From contig NZ_KQ089822.1 in the NCBI RefSeq assembly GCF_001037495.1, positions 3,119,938 through 3,183,937 of the forward strand: a stretch of 64,000 bases of DNA, in the 5' to 3' direction. The notes under the pieces were generated by a model. It did no database searches. It was not told the origin of the DNA and worked only from the letters and a program-made list of their open reading frames with translations. The stretch is from Citrobacter sp. MGH106. GTDB taxonomy: Bacteria > Pseudomonadota > Gammaproteobacteria > Enterobacterales > Enterobacteriaceae. Numbering within the stretch: position 1 is the first letter of the stretch; each line of letters begins with the position of its first letter. The position numbers were made by a program, and so were the translations under genes. Shown piece after piece: positions 19,691-28,846 of this stretch.

Positions 19691-20902
19691 ATGAAGACCA
19701 CTTTTTCCGCTCGTTTCGTGCAGCGCATGGCGCTCACCGCGGCTCTCTGCGCAGCCTCTCTCTCTGCTGCCCATGCCGATGACCTGAATATCAAAACCAT
19801 GATCCCGGGCGTTCCGCAGATCGATGCGGAGTCGTATATCCTGATCGATTACAATTCAGGCAAAGTTCTGGCAGAACAAAATGCTGACACACGCCGCGAT
19901 CCCGCCAGCCTGACCAAAATGATGACCAGCTACGTCATCGGCCAGGCAATGAAAGCAGGCAAGTTCAAAGAAACCGATCTGGTCACCGTCGGCAATGACG
20001 CTTGGGCTACAGGAAACCCGGTATTTAAAGGTTCATCCCTGATGTTCCTCAAGCCGGGTATGCAGGTTCCCGTTTCACAGCTGATCCGTGGGATTAACCT
20101 GCAATCAGGTAACGATGCCTGTGTAGCAATGGCCGATTTCTCTGCCGGTAGCCAGGATGCTTTCGTCGGTCTGATGAACAGCTATGTGAATGCACTGGGG
20201 CTGAAAAACACCCACTTCCAGACCGTTCATGGCCTGGATGCTGAAGGTCAGTACAGCTCTGCACGCGATATGGCGTTGATTGGTCAGGCACTGATCCGCG
20301 ACGTGCCTAATGAATACTCTATCTATAAAGAAAAAGAGTTCACTTTTAACGGCATCCGTCAGCTAAACCGTAACGGTCTGCTGTGGGATAACAGCCTGAA
20401 TGTTGACGGGATTAAAACCGGTCACACCGATAAGGCTGGTTATAACCTCGTGGCATCGGCAACCGAAGGTCAGATGCGTCTGATCTCCGCAGTCATGGGT
20501 GGTCGCACCTATAAAGGCCGTGAAACCGAAAGCAAAAAACTGCTAACCTGGGGCTTCCGTTTCTTTGAAACCGTAAATCCGCTGAAAGTCGGTAAAGAGT
20601 TCGCTTCTGAACCAGCCTGGTTTGGTAATACCGATCGTGCATCGTTAGGCGTTGATAAAGATGTCTACCTGACTATTCCGCGCGGCCGTATGAAAGACCT
20701 GAAAGCGAGCTATGTTCTGAATACAACTGAACTGCATGCTCCGCTGCAGAAAAACCAGGTTGTCGGCACTATTAACTTCCAGCTGGATGGGAAAACCATT
20801 GAACAACGTCCACTGGTTGTACTGCAGGAAATCCCGGAAGGTAACTTCTTTGGTAAAATCATTGATTACATTAAATTAATGTTCCATCACTGGTTTGGCT
20901 AA
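19691..20902 (+). CDS. dacA: D-alanyl-D-alanine carboxypeptidase PBP5
   Basis: A 403-residue periplasmic carboxypeptidase that trims pentapeptides in peptidoglycan. The signal peptide ends SAAHA before DDLNI (residue 29). The active-site SxxK is in PASLTKMM (Ser73 of the precursor), SGN is in [11 protein letters not shown] and KTG is in [12 protein letters not shown] beta-rich domain follows, and the C-terminal amphipathic helix ([18 protein letters not shown]) anchors it to the inner membrane. Confidence 0.98.
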   Translation: MKTTFSARFVQRMALTAALCAASLSAAHADDLNIKTMIPGVPQIDAESYILIDYNSGKVLAEQNADTRRDPASLTKMMTSYVIGQAMKAGKFKETDLVTVGNDAWATGNPVFKGSSLMFLKPGMQVPVSQLIRGINLQSGNDACVAMADFSAGSQDAFVGLMNSYVNALGLKNTHFQTVHGLDAEGQYSSARDMALIGQALIRDVPNEYSIYKEKEFTFNGIRQLNRNGLLWDNSLNVDGIKTGHTDKAGYNLVASATEGQMRLISAVMGGRTYKGRETESKKLLTWGFRFFETVNPLKVGKEFASEPAWFGNTDRASLGVDKDVYLTIPRGRMKDLKASYVLNTTELHAPLQKNQVVGTINFQLDGKTIEQRPLVVLQEIPEGNFFGKIIDYIKLMFHHWFG

Positions 20903-20955
20903 AAATTGAACACTTGAAAGTGTGATTTACGTCCCCATATACTAGGTATCCAGAT

Positions 20956-20988
20956 AACTCCCACTCAGCGTGGGAGTTATTATTTTTT
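20956..20988 (+). terminator. dacA terminator
   Basis: AACTCCCAC (20956-20964) pairs with GTGGGAGTT (20970-20978), a 9-bp perfect stem with a five-base loop, followed by a T-rich tail with six consecutive T. Confidence 0.92.
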
Positions 20989-21008
20989 GATGTAACGCCG
21001 GAGCTGAC

Positions 21009-21272
21009 ATGAAAACCAAACTTAACGAACTGCTTGAATTCCCTACTCCATTTACTTACAAAGTAATGGGGCAGGCGTTGCCTGAGCTGGTTGATCAGGT
21101 GGTTGAAGTGGTACAGCGCCATGCGCCAGGTGATTACTCCCCAACGGTAAAACCGAGCAGCAAAGGCAACTACCACTCGGTCTCTATTACGATCACTGCT
21201 ACGCACATTGAGCAGGTTGAAACACTGTACGAAGAATTAGGCAATATCGACATCGTTCGTATGGTGCTGTAA
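21009..21272 (+). CDS. ybeD: YbeD, UPF0250 small regulatory-like protein
   Basis: An 87-residue protein with a ferredoxin-like (ACT-like) alpha-beta pattern: [19 protein letters not shown], then [20 protein letters not shown]. It matches E. coli YbeD. No catalytic residues are visible and the function is unknown. Its neighbourhood to lipB is conserved in enterics and has led to suggestions of a link to lipoate metabolism, which sequence alone cannot confirm. Confidence 0.92.
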   Translation: MKTKLNELLEFPTPFTYKVMGQALPELVDQVVEVVQRHAPGDYSPTVKPSSKGNYHSVSITITATHIEQVETLYEELGNIDIVRMVL

Positions 21273-21281
21273 AAGCCTGTC

Positions 21282-21311
21282 GGTTACCCGGAGCACTCCG
21301 CTCGGGTAACC
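21282..21311 (+). terminator. hairpin after ybeD
   Basis: GGTTACCC (21282-21289) pairs with GGGTAACC (21304-21311), with an inner GAGC/GCTC stem around ACTCC. A pyrimidine tract rather than a T-run follows, so termination is likely but not certain. Confidence 0.6.
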
Positions 21312-21358
21312 TCTCTCCCCCACCCCTGTGATATACTTTTCCCCTCTTTTACATTCTC

Positions 21359-21479
21359 TACTCTGAATTTCGAGTTGCAGCAAGACGGTAAGACAGCGAA
21401 TCCCCGGGAGCTTATTCAAGTAAGTGACTGGTGTGAGTTAGCGCCAACACCCTACTTGCCACTTGAAAGACGACGAGTA
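21359..21479. repeat. ERIC element between ybeD and lipB
   Basis: The core reads GCGAATCCCCGGGAGCTTA and then AAGTAAGTGACTGGTGTGAG, which closely matches the central inverted repeat of the enterobacterial repetitive intergenic consensus. Outer arms TACTC and GAGTA close a roughly 121-base imperfect palindrome. It ends 17 bases before the lipB start codon and so probably forms part of the lipB leader. Confidence 0.9.
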
Positions 21480-21496
21480 TCTACGGAGATGCCGTT

Positions 21497-22138
21497 TTGT
21501 ATCAGGATAAAATTCTTGTCCGCCATCTTGGTCTTCAGCCTTACGAGCCAGTCTCTCTGGCCATGCACGAATTCACCGATACCCGCGATGAAAACAGCCA
21601 TGACGAAATCTGGCTGGTAGAGCATTATCCTGTCTTTACTCAGGGTCAGGCAGGTAAAGCAGAGCACGTACTGATGCCGGGGGATATTCCGGTTATCCAG
21701 AGCGACCGTGGCGGTCAGGTGACATACCACGGACCAGGCCAGCAGGTTATGTATGTTCTGTTGAACCTGAAGCGACGTAAGCTGGGTGTACGCGAACTGG
21801 TCACGCTGCTGGAAAACACTGTTGTTAACACCCTTGCTGAAATGGGCATCGACGCTCACCCGCGAGCCGACGCGCCAGGCGTTTATGTTGGTGAAAAGAA
21901 AATCTGCTCGTTAGGGTTACGTATCCGTAAAGGATGTTCATTTCACGGTTTAGCGTTAAATGTGGATATGGATTTGTCACCTTTCCAGCGCATCAATCCT
22001 TGCGGCTATGCCGGGATGGAGATGGCGAAGGTATCGCAGTGGGATAGTAATGCAACAACAGAGAGCGTCCGCCCTCGCTTGTTAGCAAACATCTTAGCGC
22101 TGCTGGGCAACCCGCCTCATGAATATATATCGGACTAA
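21497..22138 (+). CDS. lipB: octanoyl-[acyl carrier protein] transferase LipB
   Basis: A 213-residue cytoplasmic enzyme that moves octanoate from acyl carrier protein to lipoyl domains, the first step of lipoate synthesis. [16 protein letters not shown], the lysine in [12 protein letters not shown] and the active cysteine in [10 protein letters not shown] are present. The start codon is TTG, which matches the E. coli N-terminus MYQDKILVR. An ERIC element lies just upstream. Confidence 0.96.
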   Translation: MYQDKILVRHLGLQPYEPVSLAMHEFTDTRDENSHDEIWLVEHYPVFTQGQAGKAEHVLMPGDIPVIQSDRGGQVTYHGPGQQVMYVLLNLKRRKLGVRELVTLLENTVVNTLAEMGIDAHPRADAPGVYVGEKKICSLGLRIRKGCSFHGLALNVDMDLSPFQRINPCGYAGMEMAKVSQWDSNATTESVRPRLLANILALLGNPPHEYISD

Positions 22139-22399
22139 ACGTGCGCATTGAAGGACCTGGATATGACAGGTCATACGATCAAAGTGACGTCTGAAAAGCG
22201 GGGCATACTTTGCCACAGCAAATGTTGGGCAAATGGCACAAAACAACAACTATTTTACATTTTGCCAGCCTGTCAGGCTGCTTTATGGCCCGTTTCAATG
22301 ATATACTGCGTATCACTAATTCAAAAATAGTTGATAAATACAACATTCCCTTGAATTGAAACGCTTTCCTTCGTTATTCGCAACTGGAACACGCACGCT

Positions 22400-23365
22400 A
22401 TGAGTAAACCCATTGTGATGGAACGCGGTGTTAAATACCGCGATGCCGATAAGATGGCTCTTATCCCGGTAAAAAATGTGGCAACAGAGCGCGAAGCCCT
22501 GCTGCGTAAACCGGAATGGATGAAAATAAAACTTCCAGCGGACTCCACTCGCATCCAGGGCATCAAAGCAGCAATGCGCAAAAATGGCCTGCACTCTGTG
22601 TGCGAAGAAGCTTCCTGCCCTAACCTGGCTGAATGTTTCAATCACGGAACCGCAACCTTTATGATCCTCGGCGCAATTTGTACCCGCCGGTGTCCGTTCT
22701 GTGACGTTGCCCATGGACGTCCGGTTGCCCCTGATGCCAACGAACCATTAAAACTGGCTCAGACAATTGCAGACATGGCGCTACGCTATGTCGTCATCAC
22801 CTCAGTCGACCGTGACGATCTGCGTGATGGTGGCGCTCAGCACTTTGCTGACTGCATCACTGCTATCCGTGAGAAAAGCCCTACGATTAAAATCGAAACG
22901 CTGGTACCGGACTTCCGTGGTCGTATGGATCGCGCGCTGGATATCCTTACGGCAACCCCGCCAGATGTATTCAACCACAACCTCGAGAACGTGCCGCGTA
23001 TTTACCGCAACGTTCGTCCGGGTGCTGATTACAACTGGTCGCTGAAACTTCTGGAACGTTTCAAAGAAGCGCATCCGGAGATCCCAACCAAATCAGGTCT
23101 GATGGTGGGTCTGGGTGAAACCAATGCCGAAATCATTGAAGTTATGCGCGATCTGCGCCGTCATGGCGTAACGATGTTGACGCTGGGGCAGTATTTGCAG
23201 CCAAGCCGTCACCATTTGCCGGTTCAGCGCTATGTTAGCCCGGATGAGTTTGATGAAATGAAAGCCGAAGCAATGGCGATGGGCTTTACCCATGCCGCCT
23301 GCGGTCCGTTTGTTCGCTCTTCTTACCATGCAGATATGCAGGCAAAAGGGCTGGAAGTTAAGTAA
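22400..23365 (+). CDS. lipA: lipoyl synthase LipA
   Basis: A 321-residue radical-SAM enzyme that inserts two sulfurs into protein-bound octanoyl groups. The auxiliary cluster cysteines are in [12 protein letters not shown]. The radical-SAM CxxxCxxC motif is in CTRRCPFCD. It ends [17 protein letters not shown]. The 261-base gap from lipB holds no gene; E. coli K-12 has the LysR gene ybeF there, as remembered. A TATACT-like -10 appears near 22300. Confidence 0.97.
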   Translation: MSKPIVMERGVKYRDADKMALIPVKNVATEREALLRKPEWMKIKLPADSTRIQGIKAAMRKNGLHSVCEEASCPNLAECFNHGTATFMILGAICTRRCPFCDVAHGRPVAPDANEPLKLAQTIADMALRYVVITSVDRDDLRDGGAQHFADCITAIREKSPTIKIETLVPDFRGRMDRALDILTATPPDVFNHNLENVPRIYRNVRPGADYNWSLKLLERFKEAHPEIPTKSGLMVGLGETNAEIIEVMRDLRRHGVTMLTLGQYLQPSRHHLPVQRYVSPDEFDEMKAEAMAMGFTHAACGPFVRSSYHADMQAKGLEVK

Positions 23366-23395
23366 TCGCGTAATACTCGCTTACATTTCAGCAAT

Positions 23396-23424
23396 AAAAA
23401 ACCGGCAAATTGCCGGTTTTTTTT
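23396..23424. terminator. bidirectional terminator between lipA and tatE
   Basis: An 11-12 bp stem (23396-23407 with 23411-23422, core ACCGGCA/TGCCGGT) is flanked by A-run and T-run on opposite sides. It can terminate both convergent genes. Confidence 0.92.
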
Positions 23425-23450
23425 CATGCAGAGCAATGGTCTTCCAGACA

Positions 23451-23654
23451 TTACTCTTTATGAGAAAGCTTCTCAGCCTGAACGCTACCGTCAGCATCTT
23501 TCTTCGCATCGGCATTTTCATCGTTCATCGCTTTTTTGAAGCCTTTAATTGCCGTTCCCAGGTCTCCACCCAGTGTACGTAACTTCTTGGTACCAAACAG
23601 CAGAACGACCAGTGCGGCAACCACCAGCAGTTTGGTAATACTAATCTCACCCAT
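23451..23654 (-). CDS. tatE: Sec-independent translocase subunit TatE
   Basis: A 67-residue TatA-family protein. It has an N-terminal membrane helix ([18 protein letters not shown]), the FGTKKLR hinge and an amphipathic helix ([15 protein letters not shown]), then a charged tail. It can substitute for TatA in twin-arginine export. The DmsA-like protein encoded at 41093-43369 carries a Tat signal and is a possible client, as for any Tat system in the cell. Confidence 0.95.
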   Translation of the reverse strand: MGEISITKLLVVAALVVLLFGTKKLRTLGGDLGTAIKGFKKAMNDENADAKKDADGSVQAEKLSHKE

Positions 23655-23781
23655 AGATACCTTCTTGACTTAAACCAGGCTGCATAAGCGCCATATTAAC
23701 CTGAGAATATTAACGGCCTTTCGACGCGCGCACACAATAGCAATCTGTAACAAGGTGAATCAAGCCTTGTTTAAAAAAACG

Positions 23782-24570
23782 TCATAATAATTGCGGTGGC
23801 GCAAAGCGCCGGTTACGTAACACCGGAAGTTGCGCCCTGACTTGCCTCACCCGCTCAGCAGAAACCTCTGTCATAATCAGCGCGGGTGTCTCTGCAGCGG
23901 CAGCAATGGTCACGCCAAAGGGATCGATCACCCGGCTTTGACCGATATTCTTATTACCGCACTCTCCTGCCGCAATCAAGTAGCAGGTGGCATCCAGCGC
24001 TCTTGCCGCCAGCAGCGTAGCCCAATGATGTTCTTTCATAGATCCCCTAACCCATGCCGCAGGTAAGACGAGGATTTCTGCCCCCTGCAAAGCGAGGGCT
24101 AACGCCAGCTCAGGAAAGCGTAAGTCATAGCAGGTCATTAACCCTACCTTTAACCCGTCTACGTCCAACAGCGGCGCTATGGCGTCGCCTGCATCCACAT
24201 TACGCGACTCCTGAATCGAAAAGGCATCGTAGAGATGCAATTTCGCATAATGGGCAACAACCTTTCCTCTTCGTAGAGCAACTAACATGTTAAACGCCCG
24301 GGCAGGCAATGAAGGTACATGAATGGTCAGAATCGTTGTCATATCGTTTTGTGCGCTTTCACGTAACAACCGCGTCAGAAATCCCCCCTCTAATAGTTGA
24401 GCAGACTTCACGGACAGATCCGGGTCAAGATCGTCACGAGCCAGCAGTGCTTCAGGCAGTACCAGCAACGATACGCCCTCTCTGGCAGCCTGTGACATCA
24501 ATAAGGCGCACGTTTCTGCATTTTTCTCCCATGAGGGACCGACGGCAAATTGCCCTGCTGCAACGAACAT
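23782..24570 (-). CDS. ybeM: YbeM/Nit1-type amidase (deaminated glutathione amidase)
   Basis: A 262-residue nitrilase-superfamily hydrolase. The catalytic triad is visible: Glu in LLVLPEALL, Lys in HYAKLHLYD and Cys in [12 protein letters not shown]. Nit1 homologues remove the amide from deaminated glutathione, a metabolite-repair reaction, and E. coli B-type YbeM has been assigned this. The start at 24570 ([11 protein letters not shown]) matches the family length; an upstream ATG at 24606 is less likely. E. coli K-12 carries a broken copy as remembered, whereas this frame is intact. Confidence 0.9.
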   Translation of the reverse strand: MFVAAGQFAVGPSWEKNAETCALLMSQAAREGVSLLVLPEALLARDDLDPDLSVKSAQLLEGGFLTRLLRESAQNDMTTILTIHVPSLPARAFNMLVALRRGKVVAHYAKLHLYDAFSIQESRNVDAGDAIAPLLDVDGLKVGLMTCYDLRFPELALALALQGAEILVLPAAWVRGSMKEHHWATLLAARALDATCYLIAAGECGNKNIGQSRVIDPFGVTIAAAAETPALIMTEVSAERVRQVRAQLPVLRNRRFAPPQLL

Positions 24571-24632
24571 ATTCCCTCCAGAAAAATTTGTTAAGCTCAT
24601 CAACAATAATGACTCAGCGTTACATTCGCCCT

Positions 24633-24752
24633 GTATACTCTACATACTTCAGGTTGCGGCAAGCGCACGAGTCCCCTGGCGCATTGATAACTATGTGACT
24701 GGGATGAAAGTGCGCAGTCAACGCATCAACGACCTGAAGTATGATGAGTATA
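24633..24752. repeat. ERIC-type element upstream of crcB
   Basis: An imperfect palindrome of about 120 bases. The arms TATACTC and CATACTTCAGGT mirror ACCTGAAGTATG and GAGTATA. The core CACGAGTCCCCTGG ... TATGTGACTGGGATGA resembles the ERIC centre with substitutions. It ends 23 bases before the crcB GTG. Confidence 0.82.
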
Positions 24753-24775
24753 AAATCAAATAGCAGGATTATGCC

Positions 24776-25159
24776 GTGTTACAACTTCTATTAGCTGTTT
24801 TTATAGGTGGTGGTACAGGTAGCGTTGCAAGATGGATGTTGAGTATGCGGTTTAACCCGCTTCATCAAGCCATTCCCTTAGGTACGCTGGCTGCAAACCT
24901 TATTGGCGCGTTTATCATTGGTATGGGGCTGGCGTGGTTCAATCGCATGGCCCACATTGACCCAATGTGGAAAGTGCTAATTACCACGGGCTTTTGTGGA
25001 GGGCTGACAACATTCTCTACATTCTCCGCAGAAGTGGTGTTTTTACTGCAGGATGGACGCTTTGGCTGGGCGATGGTGAATGTGCTGATTAATCTGCTGG
25101 GGTCGTTTGCGATGACGGCACTGGCATTCTGGTTGGTTTCCGCCTCCACCGCACATTGA
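24776..25159 (+). CDS. crcB: fluoride channel CrcB/FluC
   Basis: A 127-residue membrane protein with four predicted helices, matching Fluc fluoride-exporting channels. Signatures [21 protein letters not shown], and [14 protein letters not shown] (ion pathway) are present. The start is GTG behind GCAGGATTATGCC. I looked for a fluoride riboswitch in the leader and saw none; the leader is instead an ERIC-type repeat. Confidence 0.95.
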   Translation: MLQLLLAVFIGGGTGSVARWMLSMRFNPLHQAIPLGTLAANLIGAFIIGMGLAWFNRMAHIDPMWKVLITTGFCGGLTTFSTFSAEVVFLLQDGRFGWAMVNVLINLLGSFAMTALAFWLVSASTAH

Positions 25160-25160
25160 A

Positions 25161-25191
25161 GACAAAAAAAACCCGCAATTAAGCGGGTTTT
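25161..25191. terminator. bidirectional terminator between crcB and cspE
   Basis: AAAACCCGC (25168-25176) pairs with GCGGGTTTT (25183-25191) around AATTAA. The A-run on the left gives a strong T-tail for cspE on the minus strand. Confidence 0.92.
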
Positions 25192-25211
25192 GAATTCTTG
25201 CTGTCGTATGC

Positions 25212-25421
25212 TTACAGAGCGGTTACGTTTGCAGCAGAAGGGCCTTTGGCACCGTTAGTGATTTCGAACTCTACACGCTGACCTTCAGCCAGAGTTTTAA
25301 AACCATTGGTCTGGATTGCAGAGAAGTGTACGAACACGTCTTTGCTGCCATCTTCCGGAGTAATGAAACCGAATCCTTTGGACTCATTAAACCACTTAAC
25401 GTTACCTTTAATCTTAGACAT
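25212..25421 (-). CDS. cspE: cold-shock family RNA chaperone CspE
   Basis: A 69-residue single cold-shock domain. RNP1 (KGFGFI) and RNP2 (VFVHF) are intact, and the sequence is nearly identical to E. coli CspE, with a Thr near the C-terminus (NVTAL). It melts RNA secondary structure and acts as a transcription antiterminator. The start [11 protein letters not shown] at 25421 is chosen; the longer frame to 25514 runs into the leader. A roughly 190-base region separates it from pagP. Confidence 0.97.
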   Translation of the reverse strand: MSKIKGNVKWFNESKGFGFITPEDGSKDVFVHFSAIQTNGFKTLAEGQRVEFEITNGAKGPSAANVTAL

Positions 25422-25609
25422 CAAAATTACCTTTACATGAAAAATAGACACAAATGCTGTGTCGGGTATCAGTACAACAATTGTGGTGCTGTTTGTCCAG
25501 TCAAACCTTGCCAAAAAGTGATAAATGTCGCGTTATTTTTCAGGTAAAGTTCATATCATTTTGTTATTAAAGGGATTTTAATATTCCAACTGACAATACA
25601 GGTAGCCCC

Positions 25610-26173
25610 TTAAAACTGGAAACGTAGCCAGGCAAAGTAGACATTTCCGTTGTTATACGTTCCTGGAATGTAGGTCATCTGAAACGTTGCCGGGCCATAA
25701 CCGATTGATGCCAGCGGCAGCAACACGGGCACCGGGATGTAGTTCCAGTTATCACGAGCAGTCATGCCCGCCGTAAAACCCAATCCCATATGGAAGTTAT
25801 CATCAACCAGTGGTCGCCAGGTTTTTTCCCAGCCATAGCCGCCAATCGGCTCCCACTTATTGTAGGAGTCCTTAAAGGCCATAATATAAAGTCCGTGCCA
25901 GTTGCCTTTATCGTCCCAACGCGACTGACCAAATCCAGCCCCCCAGGGACGTTCATTGTAGCGATCTGTTTTATCTTTATCGTAGGCAAAGCGCGCATGC
26001 CAAGTAATAGCGGGCACATACAGCTCATAATGTTCCGGCTGCTGCCAGGTTTCACTGACATTATCTTTAAAAGTATCAAACCAGCCTTTATCTTCCGCAT
26101 AGGCCTGAGGAATAATAGTTAACTGAATAAAAAGAAATGAAAAAATGAATAAATATCGTTTAGCGACAATCAC
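25610..26173 (-). CDS. pagP: lipid A palmitoyltransferase PagP
   Basis: A 187-residue outer-membrane beta-barrel enzyme that moves palmitate from phospholipid to lipid A, giving resistance to cationic peptides. The signal peptide ends PQAYA. The catalytic His lies in [19 protein letters not shown], and Asp-Ser in AFKDSYNKW. The C-terminal strand ends [10 protein letters not shown], with the terminal Phe typical of outer-membrane proteins. In Salmonella pagP belongs to the PhoP regulon. Confidence 0.95.
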   Translation of the reverse strand: MIVAKRYLFIFSFLFIQLTIIPQAYAEDKGWFDTFKDNVSETWQQPEHYELYVPAITWHARFAYDKDKTDRYNERPWGAGFGQSRWDDKGNWHGLYIMAFKDSYNKWEPIGGYGWEKTWRPLVDDNFHMGLGFTAGMTARDNWNYIPVPVLLPLASIGYGPATFQMTYIPGTYNNGNVYFAWLRFQF

Positions 26174-26222
26174 AACTTAATTACCGTCCAGAAATTTAAG
26201 ATTAATTGTAGCAAACTCAACC

Positions 26223-26239
26223 TTAATGACAGCTTAACA
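26223..26239 (-). promoter_or_regulatory. possible PhoP-box-like site upstream of pagP
   Basis: On the minus strand TGTTAA and CATTAA are separated by five bases, resembling the direct repeat of (T/G)GTTTA. The match is imperfect, but the position, about 50 bases before pagP, fits known PhoP control in Salmonella. Confidence 0.35.
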
Positions 26240-26526
26240 AAAAATACTATTTTAAAAAATCAGATTATTCTATAGCGTATAATTTAATGGTTATTATCCA
26301 TATATTTACTAAGCCTTTTCGCATGTAACTCGTAACTTTTATTAACCTGGATTGCTTGTTTTACGAGTATCCTCCAAATAATTCTACATTTTATTAACAC
26401 AACAATATCAATAACGCATCAAATAACGTACAACAACTGCACCTCACTCTTTTTTTATTGCGATATTCCCTTTTCATCGGCTATGTTTGAAAAATGCCTT
26501 GGCCATCGGTTTAATCCGTATCTTTA

Positions 26527-26540
26527 TTGATTTTAATCAG
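26527..26540 (+). promoter_or_regulatory. FNR-box-like site upstream of dcuC
   Basis: TTGAT-TTTA-ATCAG matches the FNR consensus TTGAT-N4-ATCAA in nine of ten fixed positions. It lies 93 bases before the dcuC start. FNR activation of dcuC is known in E. coli. Confidence 0.65.
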
Positions 26541-26632
26541 CAATAGATGACCGTTTATTAGGCACATTCTGACTCCACTTTATGCTCTTTTTTATTTTTT
26601 ACTTTCTGGGCGTTTACGCGACAGGGGAAACA

Positions 26633-28015
26633 ATGTTGACATTTATTGAACTCCTTATTGGGGTTGTGGTTATTGTGGGTGTAGCACGCTACATCATTAA
26701 AGGTTATTCGGCGACCGGTGTACTGTTTGTCGGTGGTCTGGTTTTACTGATTGTCAGCGCCCTGATGGGACACAAAGTTCTGCCTTCCAGCGCGGCAACG
26801 ACTGGCTATACAGCGACAGATATTGTTGAATATATTAAAATTTTGCTGATGAGCCGTGGTGGCGATCTCGGCATGATGATTATGATGCTATGCGGTTTTG
26901 CCGCCTATATGACGCATATTGGCGCGAACGATATGGTCGTTAAGCTGGCCTCGAAACCTCTGCAATATATCAACTCGCCTTATATTCTGATGATTGCCGC
27001 TTATTTTGTTGCCTGCCTGATGTCACTGGCGGTCTCCTCCGCGACAGGGCTGGGTGTATTATTGATGGCGACGCTATTTCCGGTCATGGTTAACGTTGGA
27101 ATCAGCCGCGGTGCTGCAGCAGCCATTTGTGCATCTCCTGCCGCCATCATTCTTTCTCCAACCTCAGGGGATGTGGTTCTGGCAGCAAAAGCAGCAGAAA
27201 TGCCGCTGATCGACTTCGCGTTTAAAACAACATTGCCAATTTCCATCGCCGCCATTATCGGTATGGCGATTGCGCACTTTTTCTGGCAGCGCTATCTGGA
27301 TAAAAAAGAGAACATCTCACACGAAATGTTAGACGTGGCCGAGATCACCACGACTGCTCCGTCTTTTTATGCCATTTTGCCGTTTACCCCTATCGTTGGC
27401 GTACTGATTTTTGATGGCAAATGGGGCCCACAACTGCACATCATCACTATTCTGGTCCTCTGCATGCTCATCGCTGCGGTTCTGGAGTTTGTGCGTGGAT
27501 TCAATACCCAGAAGGTGTTCTCAGGTCTGGAAGTCGCCTATCGCGGAATGGCGGATGCCTTTGCTAACGTGGTTATGCTGTTAGTCGCGGCCGGTGTTTT
27601 TGCCCAGGGTCTCAGCACTATCGGCTTTATCCAGAGTCTGATTTCTATCGCTACATCGTTTGGTTCAGCAAGTATTATTCTGATGCTGGTACTGGTTATT
27701 CTGACCATGTTGGCAGCAATGACCACCGGCTCCGGTAACGCGCCATTCTATGCCTTCGTTGAGATGATCCCTAAACTGGCACACTCTTCCGGTATTAACC
27801 CGGCATACCTCTCCATCCCGATGCTGCAAGCATCAAACCTTGGACGCACAATTTCCCCGGTATCTGGCGTGGTTGTGGCTGTCGCGGGCATGGCGAAGAT
27901 TTCACCGTTTGAAGTGGTAAAACGGACTTCTGTTCCGGTCATGGTCGGGTTGTTGATTGTGATTATCGCAACTGAAGTGATGGTGCCTGCAACATCCGCT
28001 GTAATTGGTGGTTAA
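26633..28015 (+). CDS. dcuC: anaerobic C4-dicarboxylate transporter DcuC
   Basis: A 460-residue inner-membrane carrier with about 12 hydrophobic segments that exports succinate during fermentation. The segments SSATGLGVLLMATLFPVM, ASPAAIILSPTSGDVVLAA and TTGSGNAPFYAF are characteristic. The start (MLTFIELLIGVVV) has AGGGGA upstream. It lies next to the citrate genes, which yield succinate through oxaloacetate reduction. Export by DcuC and exchange by CitT fit one anaerobic pathway. Confidence 0.96.
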   Translation: MLTFIELLIGVVVIVGVARYIIKGYSATGVLFVGGLVLLIVSALMGHKVLPSSAATTGYTATDIVEYIKILLMSRGGDLGMMIMMLCGFAAYMTHIGANDMVVKLASKPLQYINSPYILMIAAYFVACLMSLAVSSATGLGVLLMATLFPVMVNVGISRGAAAAICASPAAIILSPTSGDVVLAAKAAEMPLIDFAFKTTLPISIAAIIGMAIAHFFWQRYLDKKENISHEMLDVAEITTTAPSFYAILPFTPIVGVLIFDGKWGPQLHIITILVLCMLIAAVLEFVRGFNTQKVFSGLEVAYRGMADAFANVVMLLVAAGVFAQGLSTIGFIQSLISIATSFGSASIILMLVLVILTMLAAMTTGSGNAPFYAFVEMIPKLAHSSGINPAYLSIPMLQASNLGRTISPVSGVVVAVAGMAKISPFEVVKRTSVPVMVGLLIVIIATEVMVPATSAVIGG

Positions 28016-28039
28016 CGCGACCAGTTAATATCCGACCTT

Positions 28040-28167
28040 GATACGCAAAATCATTTAAGCTGCATTGAGGCAGCAAGTGAGGACATCCCCAGTCACATAT
28101 AGATAACGATGTGACTGGGGTTTCTAAAGGCAGCCAGCAAAGAGGCAGCTTAAAGGATGACGGTATC
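28040..28167. repeat. ERIC-like palindrome that also looks like a terminator between dcuC and dpiA
   Basis: A roughly 128-base imperfect palindrome with GATAC and GGTATC ends and mirrored TTTAAGCTGC arms. The centre is a perfect 12-bp stem, CCCCAGTCACAT (28087-28098) with ATGTGACTGGGG (28109-28120), followed by TTTCT. Core similarity to ERIC (CCCCAGTCAC, GTGACTGGGG) is clear, but the flanks diverge. It overlaps the dpiA stop codon. Confidence 0.75.
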
Positions 28168-28846
28168 AGCCACCGTGGTAAATACGCTGCGGCCTTCCTA
28201 CCTTACCGTGAATAATCTCCGCAATAATCAAATGGCGGCCGGCACAATATTCCAGGTAACGTCTTGAGGTTGTGCGACTGATGGTTAACGCCTGTGCTAC
28301 CGTTTCCGCTGTATGATGTACCGTTGGGTCGGTAAATAATTTCAACACCGCATTCAGCGTTAAGACATCAATACCCGTGGGCAGATCCCCTTTCGGCTCT
28401 CCGCGCGCGTAGGCATTAAACATTTCATCAATCTGTCGCTGACTGGCGCTGTCGTTACCTGCCAGCATGCGTCTGCGCTGCTGATAGCGCGTAAGCGTCT
28501 GTCCCAGGCGCTCATAAGCAATCGGTTTAACCAGGTAATCAAAAGCCCCGCTACGCACGGCTTCTGAAACTGTGTCCATATCGCTGGCAGCCGTCGTAAA
28601 CACCACACCGCCAGGATAACGCGCCTGGGTCAGCTCATGTAGTAAGGTGATGCCCTTGCCGTCCGGTAAATAGTTGTCCAGGAGAATCAACCCCGGCTTG
28701 AAACGCTCAATCATCATCCTCGCCTGCTCAAGATTACCCGCCAGCCATATCTGGCTGAAGCCAGGTATATGGCGAATATATTCAGCATGCATTTCCGCCA
28801 GTAGCGTTTCATCCTCAACGATCAATAGCGTTAATGGTTCCGTCAT
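28166..28846 (-). CDS. dpiA: response regulator DpiA (CitB family)
   Basis: A 226-residue transcription regulator. The receiver domain has the acidic pair E11-D12, phospho-acceptor Asp57 in LILLDNYLPDG and the conserved Lys in LVKPIAYERL. The C-terminal winged-helix region contains TAETVAQALTISRTTSRRYLEYC. DpiA activates citrate-lyase genes and binds AT-rich DNA; in E. coli its overproduction also interferes with plasmid and chromosomal origins. It overlaps the dpiB 3' end by 32 bases. Confidence 0.95.
   Translation of the reverse strand: MTEPLTLLIVEDETLLAEMHAEYIRHIPGFSQIWLAGNLEQARMMIERFKPGLILLDNYLPDGKGITLLHELTQARYPGGVVFTTAASDMDTVSEAVRSGAFDYLVKPIAYERLGQTLTRYQQRRRMLAGNDSASQRQIDEMFNAYARGEPKGDLPTGIDVLTLNAVLKLFTDPTVHHTAETVAQALTISRTTSRRYLEYCAGRHLIIAEIIHGKVGRPQRIYHGG

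Larger units (their letters stand above)
26174..26632. other. AT-rich divergent control region of pagP and dcuC
   Basis: This 459-base region contains no gene that I can support. It holds the promoters of pagP (left) and dcuC (right), the PhoP-like repeat near pagP and the FNR-like site near dcuC. A frame start at 26582 in the dcuC frame is judged non-coding because a good ribosome site lies only before 26633. Confidence 0.6.

Noticed and set aside
22148-22330. 60-codon open frame between lipB and lipA
   Set aside because: Covers the lipA promoter region; composition and lack of a ribosome site do not support coding.
24607-24775. Fluoride riboswitch before crcB
   Set aside because: No pseudoknot motif of that class was recognised; the segment is an ERIC-type palindrome.
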